NCBI RefSeq assembly: GCF_027942865.1
Contig: NC_134507.1
Location: 38,846,797-38,910,796, forward strand
Origin: Odontesthes bonariensis
Lineage: Eukaryota; Chordata; Actinopteri; Atheriniformes; Atherinopsidae
Length of the DNA stretch: 64,000 bases
Reading direction: 5' to 3'
Of this stretch, positions 42,681-54,150 are shown piece after piece. Each line of letters opens with the position of its first letter. Position 1 is the stretch's first letter. A program made the position numbers and the translations under genes. The notes under the pieces were generated by a model. It had not been told where the DNA came from and ran no database searches. It worked only from the letters and a program-made list of their open reading frames with translations.

Positions 42681-45600
42681 ATGTTGTTTAAGGTTTTCTT
42701 CAGGTGAGTGTTCATGTTTAATGGTTTAGGTTTTTGTTCTCCTATATACTAAAGTTTCTTTCTTTACTTTTGAAATCCAAACAGGATTTCCTGGCTTTGT
42801 GTCCTGCTCTTCAGCATTGGAACATGTTATTCCCCCCCAGAAAAGCATGTATATCAACATTTAGGTGCAGTTTATATAAAGGCAGCCAACATGGGAAGTT
42901 GTTAAGGAACAGGCACGTGCACAGATAGACCCCTAGTGGTGCTCAAGCACCTGCCCTTTTGCCCTGGATAAGAAAAGTGCCCTTTCTGCTGGTGCCCAAT
43001 TTTTTTTATAAATATAATTTAAAAAAAATGACCTTTTCTGTCATCAATTCCCCCCAACTCTGTTTTGATATCTGACGGTGCATTTATTTGAGTTCTTGTG
43101 AGAATTTCGCCCCGACATGCACCGCGGCGCCCACAAGCCTCCCACGCGCCCCTCCCTCCTCCTCCTTCACTTACTGCCTACTGCGCGTGCAGTGCTGAGC
43201 GTCAGGCTAAACAGCTGAAGCCAACTTCTTCTCTGACTCGGAGCATCAGACAGACAGGTAATGACAGTGCAATACCCCGACGTTGTTTGGTGATAAATTA
43301 ACAACAACAATTAGCGCCGCTGAAAACATTACGTCGCTACTGGTCTGACGTTTGCTAAAAAACAAACAAAAAAACCCCTCACGAAATCCATGATTTAAAA
43401 GCCTTGCCCAGTTGTTTACTGACGTTTGTCATGTTTAATGAAGAGAGAGGGGAGAGAGGCAGGCAGACATTAATTATTTTAATTATTGAAAAGAAAGGTA
43501 GGTCTTAAGTTGAGCTACATGACAGTCTGGTGAGGTAATGTGGTAAGCACCCCAAACCCAGAAGCAGAGGAAGCTGTCCATGTTCTTTGGGACTTCTCTG
43601 AGGAAAATGAGGACCAGCTGAAGACAGAGCTTAAGGTGTTCCACTCCAGCTTTCCCTCGAAGAACCTGCAAGAAATCCTTGCCATTGTTGAAGAGAACAC
43701 TGGCCAGCTCATCTTTCCAACATTTGTGAAGATGGTAAGGATCTATGCAACACTGCCAGTGACAACAGCTTCAGTGGAAAGATCCTTTTCAAAACTGAAG
43801 ATAATAAAGACCAGGCTCAGGAGTCTCTGTGGGGAAGAAAGACTCTCCGACCTTCTCCTGCTTGCCATTGAGCACGACATTGAAATAAATCATGCTCCTG
43901 TGAAGATCCTTTAATTTATTCAGAGCAGAGTTTTAAGTTAAAAGATTTTTTTTATTATTTAACATATTATTTGGTTATACAATATGGCCTTGAATGAATG
44001 AACCTTTACCAAGTCACAAGTACCAGCGAAATTGTAGCCATCAGCCCGTCTTTTTTTTTTTTTTGTCTGGCCTTGTTTTTGCCTATTATTCATTTATTTA
44101 TTCAATTTGATCATTTGAGTTAGTATTGGTTGCGTTAACAAAAATAAATATATACGTTGAAAATATCCGACTGTGTTATTTATTTATTTATCATTATTTT
44201 AATTTCATGTATAATTTTGGCGATGGATGCCCATTTTTTTGCTTGAGCACCTGCCCCCCAAAATGTCTGTGCACGTGCCTGTTTAGGAATGAGAGAGAAG
44301 AGGGTCTGCAACTATATTAATCATGCTGCACCAAATCTTCCAATATATTAGACTTCAGGTTTAATGACCCACTTGAACTGCAGATACTCCTTTAGCTTTG
44401 TTTTTGTTACTAAACATATTGGCAGTGATACAGAGGCTACTGAGAGCATGACTAACCATGCTGTCATACTCTGCTTCAACTAATTTCTGGGCTCAGGTCA
44501 ATACAGTGGATCCTCTGGCTCTGGTAGTAGCACGTCTGGGTCTGGCTACGGCAGCAGCGGCTCCTCTGGGTCTGGCTACGGCAGCGTCTCTTCTGGGTCT
44601 GGCTACGACAGCGTCTCCTCTGGCTCTGGCTACGGCAGCAGCGGCTCCTCTGGGTCTGGCTACGGCAGCGGCGTCTCCTCTGGGTCTGGCTACGGCAGCG
44701 GCACCTCTGGGTCTGGTAGCGGCTCCTCTGGGTCTGGCTACGGCAGCGGCTCCTCTGGGTCTGGCTACGGCAGCGGCTCCTCTGGCTCTGGCTACGGCAG
44801 CAGTGGCTCCTCTGGCTCTGGCTACGGCAGCGGCGTCTCCTCTGGGTCTGGCTACGGCAGCAGCGGCTCCTCTGGGTCTGGCTACGGCAGCGGCGTCTCC
44901 TCTGGCTCTGGCTACGGCAGCAGCGGCTCCTCTGGGTCTGGCTACGGCAGCAGAGGCTCCTCTGGGTCTGGCTACGGCAGCGTCTCTTCTGGGTCTGGCT
45001 ACGGCAGCGTCTCCTCTGGCTCTGGCTACGGCAGCAGCGGCTCCTCTGGGTCTGGCTACGGCAGCGGCGTCTCCTCTGGGCCTGGCTACGGCAGCGGCAC
45101 CTCTGGGTCTGGTAGCGGCTCCTCTGGGTCTGGCTACGGCAGCGGCTCCTCTGGCTCTGGCTATGGCAGCAGTGGCTCCTCTGGCTCTGGCTACGGCAGC
45201 GGCGTCTCCTCTGGGTCTGGCTACGGCAGCAGCGGCTCCTCTGGGTCTGGCTACGGCAGCGGCGTCTCCTCTGGCTCTGGCTACGGCAGCAGCGGCTCCT
45301 CTGGGTCTGGCTACGGCAGCGGCACCTCTGGGTCTGGCTACGGCAGCGGCGTCTCCTCTGGGTCTGGCTACGGCAGCGGCGTCTCCTCTGGCTCTGGCTA
45401 CGGCAGCGGCGTCTCCTCTGGCTCTGGCTACGGCAGCGGCAGCGGCGTCTCCTCTGGCTCTGGCTATGGCAGCGGCGTCTCCTCTGGCTCTGGCTACGGC
45501 AGCGGCGTCTCCTCTGGCTCTGGCTACGGCAGCGGCACCTCTGGCTCTGGCTACGGCAGCGGCGTCTCCTCTGGCTCTGGCTACGGCAGCGGCGTCTCCT

Positions 45601-46124
45601 CTGGCTCTGGCTACGGCAGCAGCGGTTCCTCTGGGTCTGGCTACGGCAGCAGCGGCTCCTCTGGGTCTGGCTACGGCAGCGGCGTCTCCTCTGGGCCTGG
45701 CTACGGCAGCGGCGTCTCCTCTGGCTCTGGCTACGGCGGCGGCATCTCCTCTGGGTCTGGCTACGGCAGCGGCGTCTCCTCTGGCTCTGGCTACGGCAGC
45801 AGCGGCTCCTCTGGCTCTGGCTACAGCAGCTGCGGCTCCTCTGGGTCTAATGCTGGCTTTACTGCGCAGGACGCAGACTTTGCCCGTTTCCTTGCTGCCC
45901 TAATGAACTTGAAGATCGACCGTTCTTTCCCACAGTCTGCCTGGACCTTCGACCAGGTCCCTAAGGACACATCTGAGATGCGCGCTGTCCAGTCATCCCA
46001 CGTTGTCCAGTCCAGCAATGGCTACCAACGAGCCCGCGACTCCAGTTCGTACGCCAAATACTCCCAGGATGCTTTTGACCACTTTGATGCCAAGACTGGG
46101 TCTAAAGGGCAGAAGTTGTACTAA
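42681..46124 (+). CDS. Gene B: secreted Ser-Gly-Tyr repeat protein, unrecognised
   Basis: Exons 42681-42703, 42785 to about 42864, and 44497-46125 (stop 46122-46124). A 3' UTR exon starts at 46195, with AATAAA at 46250. The N-terminus MLFKVFFRISWLCVLLFSIG is a signal peptide. Exon 3 runs from QYSGSSGSGS through about 43 units of the type SGSGYGSGVS / SGSGYGSSGS (44500-45846) to a unique C-terminal domain of about 92 residues (SNAGFTAQDADFARFLAALM ... DAFDHFDAKTGSKGQKLY). The frame is open over the whole repeat, about 576 aa in total. The end of exon 2 is uncertain: TAG|GTGCAG at 42864 gives the needed phase 1, while the stronger-looking GTATAT at 42850 gives phase 0. A hAT element sits in intron 2. 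The repeat resembles structural proteins (silk-, glue- or keratin-like), but I recognise no family. Confidence 0.75.
42910..44281 (+). mobile_element. hAT element in intron 2 of gene B (arm 1 only)
   Basis: Ends CAGGCACGTGCACAGA and its reverse complement at 44266-44281, with an 8-bp duplication TTAAGGAA/TTTAGGAA (42902-42909, 44282-44289). Arm 2 has a single uninterrupted site (GTTTAGGAATAAGAGAG in reverse complement near 59005). Confidence 0.9.
43540..43914 (+). pseudogene. hAT transposase C-terminal fragment
   Basis: The translation includes FPTFVKMVRIYATLPVTTAS, then VERSFSKLKIIKTRLRSLCG and RLSDLLLLAIEHDI, the hAT C-terminal dimerisation domain (ZMYM1/KRBA2-like group). The rest of the transposase is missing, so the element was moved by a relative. 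Confidence 0.75.
44500..45846 (+). repeat. Coding VNTR of gene B, about 43 Tyr units
   Basis: Units of 24-39 bp, mostly 30 or 33, around TCTGGCTCTGGCTACGGCAG. By counting GGCTAC/GGCTAT hexamers I find about 43, plus two units with GGTAGC. Variants (GGCGTCTCC, AGCGGCTCC, GGCACC) alternate in blocks, and a segment of about 500 bp is itself duplicated (44530-44900 resembles 44950-45330). Confidence 0.93.
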
Positions 46125-46279
46125 GGTAAAGCTGGACTAGTGTCTGAAGTATTGAGACTCCTGTATCAATACTGACCCCTTCTGTTTTCTGCAGGTGACT
46201 CTCATGGACACTTCCATGGAGATTCCAACATGTGGCTGAGCTCTGGCAAAATAAACTTGACCAATAATACGTGGTCTGT

Positions 46280-47906
46280 GGATTGAATACTTGATCTCAA
46301 GGTTTGTTTTCACTTCATAGAAGATTTGAGTCTTCACCACACCCACTGAGGCTGACTCTGCTTTTGAAGGGCAAACTGAATACTTCTGCTTTAAATTCTA
46401 CCACTACATGTTTCCTTCTCCTCATGGTTGAATTGCATTACACAAACCCAGACCAAAATAACTTGAAGCTCAATACAGTGGCCCTGCTTGCCCTTGTACC
46501 ACGAAGGTGCCTCAGTTAAATCTGCACTCGCTGGCATTATCCAAGCTTTAATTGCATGTGACTCATTAGCCTATGCTACGTAGCTTTGCTCCTCCTCTGC
46601 TTGGTGTCTTCTGTGTGCCTCAACAGAGCCATACATCCCTCTTAACCAACTTTGTCTCGACTTGCCCTCTGTGTGTGAGGCCACTGCTTCATACAGACTC
46701 GGTCCTTAACGTGGCATTGCACATCTTCCCATGTTGGTTTTCATCTTACACAAGACTTGAATATCTCCTCTGCTTCTGTTTTCCTGATTCTACCACATGT
46801 GGAAGATGCATTTTTGAATTCCGTCAAGCTCAAAGCTACATGATCAATTTCCAAAATATTTTCTAACTTAGTTTCAGATCACTTTCAAAGTACTCTCCCA
46901 CACTAGGCTCGGATACGGCTCTCTAGAAAAGGTCTCCAAACAGTTCTAGCAGAGTCCCAGTGAATGGAGTGTGGAAATTATTAGACCTTTTCCTGAGTGA
47001 CTGGAGAGCTGTCCAGGGTGTACCCTGACTCTCTTTCAATTGGCAGCAGGGATAGGCTAAAGCAGAGCTACTCATTATGCGGCTCCTCAACCTTTAATTG
47101 GCGGCTCGCACTCGCATAGTAGCTTATGACAATATGGTAACAATAACCAATTTTTTCAAATAACATACGGCGAACACTGCACAGTACTAAGAATTAATTA
47201 AGGCTTAAAGGTGGGGTAGGGCTTCTTTTTCTGGAGCATTTTTTTACTCTGCTAGGGGTAGGCTAATTGAGCTAGCCACGCTAGGTGGCTCCACACTGGC
47301 AAAATGGACCTGGCTCGCTATCGGTTGATTTTCAACTGTAAAGAGCCGAGCTTCCAATTGATGAATTGACAGATGTAGTGGAGGAGGGTTCTATACCCTG
47401 GGCCCTCCAATGTTGATTAGCCAGACACTAGAGGAACTGTTAACATTGGTTATCACATCAAAGGCCAGCCCAATTACATTAAAACTCTATTTCGCACCGG
47501 CCCACCGGGAAAAGTCCCGGTACTCCCGATGACCAGTCCGCCCTTGCATACAATAAATACATTATTACTGACCTGGACAATGATGCATTAAGGTTCAGTT
47601 ACTGTTGTCCCATTTTTAATCACATATATAAAAAGGATCCCTGCTTCTGTTTTCATTTACATCTCAAACACCATTCATACAACCCATGTTTGCCACCATT
47701 GCCTGGGCTCTATGAACATGTGCTGCATATTATTTACAGTTCAGATCATAAAGCTGAAAAAGAGAGGGTATCCTCACAGTTTTGCATGACATCACAGTGG
47801 AAACATGTCATCAGAGGACATGACATCACTGTAGTTTCTAAAAGCCTGAAAGGCAAAGCGCCTGAAAAACAACACGTACTTAAAAAGTCATTTAGACAAA
47901 CGCTAA
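46280..47906. other. 3' flank of gene B and spacer start
   Basis: To 46760 it pairs with arm 2. Beyond that there are fragments of TTAA- and hAT-type ends (AAGGTGGGGTAGGGC at 47210; CCGGGAAAAGTCCCGGTA at 47507) but no gene. Confidence 0.4.
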
Positions 47907-48362
47907 AAAACAACAAGCAAAACGAGTGAAAGCAGAACATCCTCTCCTGCACTTCTGTGGGGTGACATAGTAGATGAAGAGATTCTGGAAAATGAGTCGG
48001 AGGGTTTCTACATATTTCCCTTTGAAAGTGGCAAAGAGGAAAGTTGTGAGGAACCCGCCAACAGGCCAGAAGCTGTAACAGCGAGCTCAGGAAACCATCA
48101 ATCCCATGTCTCTGCTGCTTCCAACACACCCAACACAGAAAATCTGCTGTTGTTAGAGGAGCAGTCAGAGGTCTCTGCTGCTGCTGGGACTCCTCACTTA
48201 GAGGATGTCCAGCTCCTGCAGAATCATCCCCAGGCCTCTGCAGCTCAACACGCCAAGAGGAAGTTTACAGATTCAGGAAGCTGTCCCACTCCCTCTGTGG
48301 GCAGCACTCAGAGGGAGTTTTGTTGTCGGCTCAGAGAGCTGGACTGGACAGAAACAGTCTAA
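47907..48362 (+). CDS. Unrecognised acidic open frame (partial)
   Basis: An open stretch of 151 codons after an in-frame stop at 47904, ending at TAA 48360. It includes LLWGDIVDEEILENESEGFY, then IFPFESGKEESCEEPANRPE, and later LLLLEEQSEVSAAAGTPHLE. The part FYIFPFESGKEE...SAAS is duplicated at about 48517-48646, where a transposon then breaks it. It has no good start or splice sites that I can prove, and may be an exon of a gene or a transposon accessory ORF. Function unknown. Confidence 0.35.
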   Translation, partial: KTTSKTSESRTSSPALLWGDIVDEEILENESEGFYIFPFESGKEESCEEPANRPEAVTASSGNHQSHVSAASNTPNTENLLLLEEQSEVSAAAGTPHLEDVQLLQNHPQASAAQHAKRKFTDSGSCPTPSVGSTQREFCCRLRELDWTETV

Positions 48363-48516
48363 ATACAGATCAGGTTTCTACACATACTTCTGCAGCTGTC
48401 ACTGAGCACTGATGTTGAAGATGATCGTCCTGTTGTGACCAGTTGTGGGTCAGACTAAATACAGAGCACCTTGAACTAATACATATCATCCTTTTCTTCA
48501 GTAAAGCATAAAGTAT

Positions 48517-48646
48517 GTGTGAGGGTTTCTATATATTTCCCTTTGAAAGTGGCAAAGAGGAAAGTTGTGAGGAACCCGCCAACAGGCCAGAAGCTGTAAC
48601 AGCAAGCTCAGGAAACCATCAATCCCAGGTCTCTGCTGCTTCCAAT
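48517..48646 (+). repeat. Partial tandem copy of the acidic frame
   Basis: About 130 bp nearly identical to 47998-48118, continuing after the inserted element at 49256 (ACACCCAACAAAGAAAAC). Confidence 0.85.
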
Positions 48647-49246
48647 TAGCCTGGGCGAAAGCCGACTGTTGACTCTGTCAAACAGTCTGGGAAAACCCAA
48701 GAGGAATCCGTTTCCATGGAGGGCGGGACCTTACCCAGCAACTTAAATTCATTGGAGTAACGGAGTTCCCTTGACCAATCATAATGTTTAGAAATGACGT
48801 TGGTTATGCGCCGAGGTTCATGCTTACTCTCGCGAGGCTCTAGCTCGCGAATCACGCTTCCCACATCTGCTTTCATTATACCGGTACCATTTGATAAATC
48901 AAACTTTTCCCAAAGCCAGTTGGAAGGAGAGCTTCGACATCCTTGCCACTAACAATATTGAAGAGGCATTCCTCTTGGTCTCGTTTTAATTGTGTAATGA
49001 TCTCCAGAGTTGAGACAACTTCATGGATAGCTTCTAGCGTTCTTCCGTCGCCATGTTTATTTCCACTGCAGTTGAACTACAATTATATGGACTACAATGG
49101 ACTCCGTGCGTGAGTTCTGTGTCACCACTCGCAACTGTTTGCTGATTGGCAAAACACTGAGCGAACCGAGGTAGGGGGATTTGGCCAGACTATGTGCGGA
49201 GCCAAAATCTTTGAGCAGAAGTACGTAGGATGGCGTCGCCAGGCTA
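48647..49246. mobile_element. 600-bp TIR element with 9-bp duplication
   Basis: Ends TAGCCTGGGCGAAAGC and, in reverse complement, TAGCCTGGCGACGCC. GCTTCCAAT is duplicated at 48638-48646 and 49247-49255. No ORF of note. The related copy at 48116 shows the empty site. Confidence 0.85.
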
Positions 49247-49924
49247 GCTTCCAATACACCCAACAAAGAAAACACATCTACACGTAGAGGCACGTCTACG
49301 TCTACACCAGTTCCTACGCTTATGCGGGTGACTCATGTAAATACAATATTTGATATAAACTCGTGTCAGCAACAGCCAGCATAACAGTGTGTCCTTAGCC
49401 AACGTACAAAGAAGCATAAACTAACGCTTCCCCAGCATCCTGTTGCAGCTTTGATGGTGGAACCTCTGGGAGCTCCTTCTTGTTCAGGGTTTGACTCCAG
49501 TTCAGACTGATATTGTTGTTCCATTCTACCAGAGTAACGTTCTTTTGACCAACTTTCTTCCTCCCCCGCAGCTTGCTCGGCAGTTACGATGGTAACGAGA
49601 ATCTAGCTTTCTCAAGAATTTTGACCAAAGCCTATCTCACACATTTCAGTAAGACCTCGGGAAATTGTACCAAAAAGGGCAAAACATGTCTCCTTTAAAG
49701 GACCAATAAGAGCTACATCTCAGACTCTACAGGCCTCAGTTAACTTGTTAAATGTGTGAGTGGGTCGGTGTGAAAACTCAACATCTAGGCTGTTATTTCC
49801 AGCTCCTACATGTAACTGAAATTCCGAGAGAAACTCAGAATAAGTGCACAGCAATAGACAGTACAACGTTTGGCAGTGACTAAGTGCCTTTAGCACAGAC
49901 AGGATGGTGGAGGTGAGAGGTGAT

Positions 49925-50345
49925 ATTCAGTGGGTCTATATGATGAGATTAGTTCGATTATAGCTATGGTTGGGTTATGCTCCTTATTTGAGCAAGGGTA
50001 ATTATTCTTGGCTATATAGCGGTGAATGAATCGAATCGTAGGCACAAAGCACGTCATTACCCGGTACGATAGGTGGCGCTGTACCCGTTTCAACTATTGC
50101 TAATAGAGCCATCTCCGGTTGACCTCTTCACCACAACCAACAACAACAACAAACTCAGGCATTCGAGAAAGATGGCGAACGAAGGGCAAGATGATGCTAC
50201 GTCCCTCTACATTTTGTTTGTGATGAGCTGCTTATTGCACAAACGCGACGCACAACCGAGTTATCTCGGGGTCTTAATCCGATCGCGAGTGACCCGATCC
50301 GATCCAATTTTTTGTCAGATTAAGGTGTACACATGAACTTAATAA
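49925..50345 (+). repeat. Interspersed element, copy 2
   Basis: Related to 15520-16120. It carries the same short open start (ATGGCGAACGAAGGGCAAGA at 50172) and the same ending, located about 175 bp upstream of the gene C TATA box. Confidence 0.6.
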
Positions 50346-50519
50346 ATCAGTCTTATTTTAATTTAGCCCTTAATCCGATTCTTTCAGTGCCATGTAACCT
50401 CACTTAGAACAACCAGATGAGCCTCCAGCATCCACCTGTCCTGATAGTCCCTCACAAGCAGCTGTCTGTTGTTTAGCTCGTTAAGCTTTGATTGGTCTGG
50501 GCTGGTCTGTGGCATTATT

Positions 50520-50525
50520 TATAAA
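50520..50525 (+). promoter_or_regulatory. TATA box of gene C
   Basis: TATAAA, 40 bp upstream of the gene C ATG, implying a very short 5' UTR. Confidence 0.7.
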
Positions 50526-50565
50526 CCTTCACCCTTGCTGTTTCCTCTCATAGCTTGTTTTCACC

Positions 50566-51887
50566 ATGACAGCTGCTGGGTTCTTCCTGAGGTATAAGCA
50601 CAAGCTGCCTTTTACAGTTTTTGTTTGATTGGAAACATTGGTTAATATTGCATTCTTACTCTTTGTTGTACATAATTTCAGGATTTCCCTCTTTGCCTTG
50701 TTGACAGCTGCTACATGGGGTTTTCCCACTAAAGGTATGCTATCATCTGTTGTGGTAAAACATTACATGCTTGCTTGAATCAGCTTCTGCTAAACTTGTT
50801 GTCATGCACCCAGGTTCAAAATCAGCAGGCCAGAGCAGCAGTGGCACAAGAGCTGCAGGTCATTTTGGCTCTTACCAGGGAGCAGCCGCTGGCCGCCCGG
50901 TGACCGTGCCCAACACTGCTTCCAGTAACACTTATATGGCGACACCTGTGCTGGTCTCTGGTCAAAGTCAACCTGTTCTTCAGGCTGACCCAAGACTCAG
51001 CGTCTATGGCTCATTTGTGCCAACGCAATTGGTTGTCCAAGCTCCCGGTTTTGTCCAAGCTCCTGGCCTTGTCCAAGGTGCTCTTCAGGCAGACCCAAGA
51101 TTCAGCAGCTCTGGCTCCGTTGTGCCCGTGCAAATGGCTGTGCAAGCTTCTGGTGTCCCACAGGCTGTTCAGACGGGTCCAGCATTGAGCAGCTTGAGCT
51201 CTGGCCTGCCTGCAACAGGATACTCTACTGTCACTCATGTGCCTGACGTAGGATCTGACGCTGGCGCTCTGCAACCTGGAGCTGCCCAACTTGGACCACA
51301 AGGTAAATCTTCTGCTTGGAGTGTAGATGGCCCAAAATATGTTTGGAGTGGAGCTTTTAAGTTTACATCCTAGGAAACTGGGATGTCAACACTCTGTGCT
51401 ATCAGAGCTTCTGCTGTGAAAAGGACTAATTGTGAAATGTCTCCACACAGAAACCCAGTGGGCTATTGCTCCCTCAGTCTTTGAGGATGCGTCAGCCCAA
51501 GCCCTCAGCCTCACTGATGTTCTCCCTGCAGCCCCTCTGTCACCACCTGGCCCTGTCCTCCAGTCAGGGGAGACCTCCAGTGTCACGAAGGAAGCTGAAC
51601 TCGGGAATTACCAGCAGCAGACGGAGGAATTCGGCTACCCGGATGAACGCCAAGGGTCTGGACCGGGATCTGCAACCGTACTGGTGCCACGCTTTGGTGT
51701 GGGTGGTTCTCCTGACTTTGACTACAGGCTTTTGTACGGCTTGTACCCCTCTGGAACCTACAGCACCTTCAGCCAGCAGCATGAGAAGGGCAAAGACTAC
51801 TTTCAGGATGTCCACTACTTGAAGGAGCATATTACTGACAGCCATGGTTCTGGGCAGCAGAAAAAGTTCTTCCCAAGTGCCCGCTAG
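50566..51887 (+). CDS. Gene C: secreted Gln/Val/Ser-rich protein, unrecognised (334 aa)
   Basis: Exons 50566-50591, 50682-50734, 50814-51302 and 51451-51909 (stop 51885-51887). A 3' UTR exon starts at 51975, with AATAAA at 52023. Intron phases are 2, 1 and 1. The signal peptide is MTAAGFFLRISLFALLTAAT. The middle contains two imperfect repeats (LQADPRLSVYGSFVPTQLVV and LQADPRFSSSGSVVPVQMAV) in a low-complexity Val/Gln/Ala/Ser background. The C-terminal part is more complex (FDYRLLYGLYPSGTYSTFSQ, then DYFQDVHYLKEH, and ends GSGQQKKFFPSAR). The C-terminus loosely recalls gene B (YSQ..F...GSKGQKLY). First-exon form, phases 2-1 and the 3' UTR intron match genes A and B, so I regard the three as one family. 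Function unknown. Confidence 0.78.
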
Positions 51888-52045
51888 AGCTGAACATGAT
51901 GTGCAGAGGGTATGTTGAGTGGTACCTGCAAGTGTCTTTATCTCAATGCTCTAACTAATCTGGTTCTGTTTCAGATTGAAAAGCTGAAACCAACGTTATA
52001 AGAAGATTCTTTTTAGTCTTTGAATAAAGTCTTGTCAAATGATCT

Positions 52046-53590
52046 AGCTTCAGAATGATTAAGGGAAACAATGTCCTGTGTAAACCATCTGGGTTCAAGG
52101 CAAATGGCAGGCATCACCTGTCATATTTGACTGGGACATTCTGCTTTTGGTTTCAAACATGGCTTCTCAAAGCTCTGCATCTTGAGAGGAATTGCTATGA
52201 AGGTGTTAAATAGTTGCACCCTTTGCTCAATTGACTATAGCGATCAGCTACAGCATTCTTTGCAGCCATTTCTCTACACCTGTACATGGCAGCCAGACAC
52301 AACCCCCTACTATGCAGCGCATGCTTCAAATTGGTACAACTTTGTGCCACCACGTAACTCGGGGCACAGATTGCTGAGTGCACGGTAGCCAACCTGAAGG
52401 CTTGCTAAACAAACATTGTGCTTGAAATACCTGGCTGGATACTCCTTAAATATTATTCTGCAATTAAACCACAGCCAGTGCTGTCTTTAGCAGTATCATG
52501 TGATGACCTTGTCTGGGTTTTCCCCCATTCCCTGCAGATGGAATGCTAAAGTAATCGCAAGCCAGTGGCTAATGACAGTTTAAACATATTTGAGTTTAAT
52601 ATTATGCCATGTTCATTTGGGTGCACATTTTCAAGATGTAACCTCATGTTAATGGTGGTCAAATGATAAGCTAACCGTAGCTTTTTACATATGTCAACTT
52701 TCAGTGACTCCTGTGACCTGTCCCTGACCCCGTCATGCAGTGTGCCGACTCAAGGCAGACAGCGGCTGCACAGACGTTTTTCCACATTTGAATATTAATT
52801 TTCACCTTTGTCTGTAAAACCTATTAAATTTTGGAATATTCTTTGACAACCCTACCCTGTACCACTCTACTATTGTGCTTTAATCGGCAACTTGTTGCCT
52901 TTCCACTCTAATGGCAGGTTCTGCAGTTGTGTCAGAACATGCCTATTGATGTTGCATCCTCTGAATTTACAACTTCTAGATGGGAAGTCAGATTTCCTAG
53001 TAGGTATCCTGGGTAAGCTTTATCCAGTCCTTGCACAGTTGGAAGTGTACATGGTTTACTGAGTAAACGTGAAATCTTTCATTTGCCATTCTCCTCTAAC
53101 TCACTGAGCAAAGTATTGGTAGAACTAATGGTGCTCTCCCAGTACCCAGCTCCTCATCCAGCTTTCAAATTTCTATCCAGCAGTTTTTGCTCATAAGTGG
53201 TCCAGGAAAGATGTTGGAGAAACTCTAAGCGAGAGGAAGTGTTGCTGATGCCATTTGAGAAAAATAAAGTTGATTTGAAGACTGGTTTGTCTATGAAAAT
53301 ATAGAAACTCTTTAAAATTTTAATCCTCCATAGATTACTCAATTGGCCTGTTGGCCTTGTTTTAATGTGCTCTTTTCATGTCTTGTACACGGTTTGATTT
53401 TATTGCTGAGTTAATATTTTACTGTTTTCTGCAAATGCTTTTATTAGTGTGGTCATTTTACAATCCTTGTATTTTGTTTCATTCCATGTTTGTCCTTTTT
53501 AATTGCTATATCAAACATTGTTTTACATTTTGCTTGAAAAATGCTCTATAAAGTCACAAGCCCTGCAAATCCCTGAGATGCTCAGAGAAA
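52046..53590. other. 3' flank of gene C, no feature recognised
   Basis: AT-rich single-copy-looking DNA with only short frames. Confidence 0.4.
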
Positions 53591-53597
53591 GTCTTAA

Positions 53598-54150
53598 AGG
53601 GGACATATTATGTTAACACATTGACTCCCAAGTCACATAAAACTACGTTTTTACTGCCCATGCGTTGGCTCCCAAATGGTAAAAATACGTTTTTACGTTT
53701 TTTTTTTTTTTATGGATTCTGAATCTATACATTCTTAGAATCCCTCCACCTACTTCGTGGTTTTATGAACATGTAAACTGCTTTGACAGAAGGACACGAC
53801 GCAAATCCTCTGACCCGGATATGTAAGTATCTAAAGTGCGACAGGCTGAAAGAGCGCATGTTTCACAAAAGCCCCGATATCTCAGTTTGTTGTTGATTTT
53901 GGTGGATACCCGCCTTGGTTTAGCTAAGGATAGCTCGCTAATGGCGGCACCTAGAGACACGCAGTTTTGACCCACAAAGAGTTTAAAGTCTCAGCTTTCA
54001 AACGAGCCATAACATGTTTCAGTGGCCTTATCACATAATATGCTGTGACTGTACGAAAACGTCAAAAAATGGTTTAGAACGCTGGGATTCTACGACATAA
54101 TTCCGTAAACACCGCCGGTATTCAATGTGTTAAAATAACTTTTTGTTTTT
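53598..54150. repeat. Probable TTAA MITE, one end visible
   Basis: It starts CTTAAAGGGGACATATTATG, a common fish MITE end. Internal ACATAATATG motifs occur near 54035, but no matching right terminus was found. Confidence 0.4.

Larger units (their letters stand above)
39259..46760 (+). repeat. Inverted duplication, arm 1 (genes A and B)
   Basis: Near-identical in reverse complement to 56692-64000 apart from insertions private to each arm. The pairing covers gene A exon 3, the A-B intergenic DNA, all of gene B and about 500 bp downstream of it. The inner limit is at about 46760/56692; the outer limit is outside the window. Arm 1 alone carries a TTAA MITE (40850-41167) and a hAT element (42910-44281). 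Confidence 0.9.

Noticed and set aside
44458-45903. 481-codon open frame rich in Ala-Leu (ALATAAASPLGL-type repeats)
   Set aside because: It is a shadow frame of the gene B repeat. The frame that joins the signal peptide (via phase 1) to the unique C-terminal domain and the conserved stop is the Ser-Gly-Tyr frame.
51466-51822. Alternative 118-codon frame over gene C exon 4
   Set aside because: Out of phase with the preceding exon; the in-phase frame ends at 51887.
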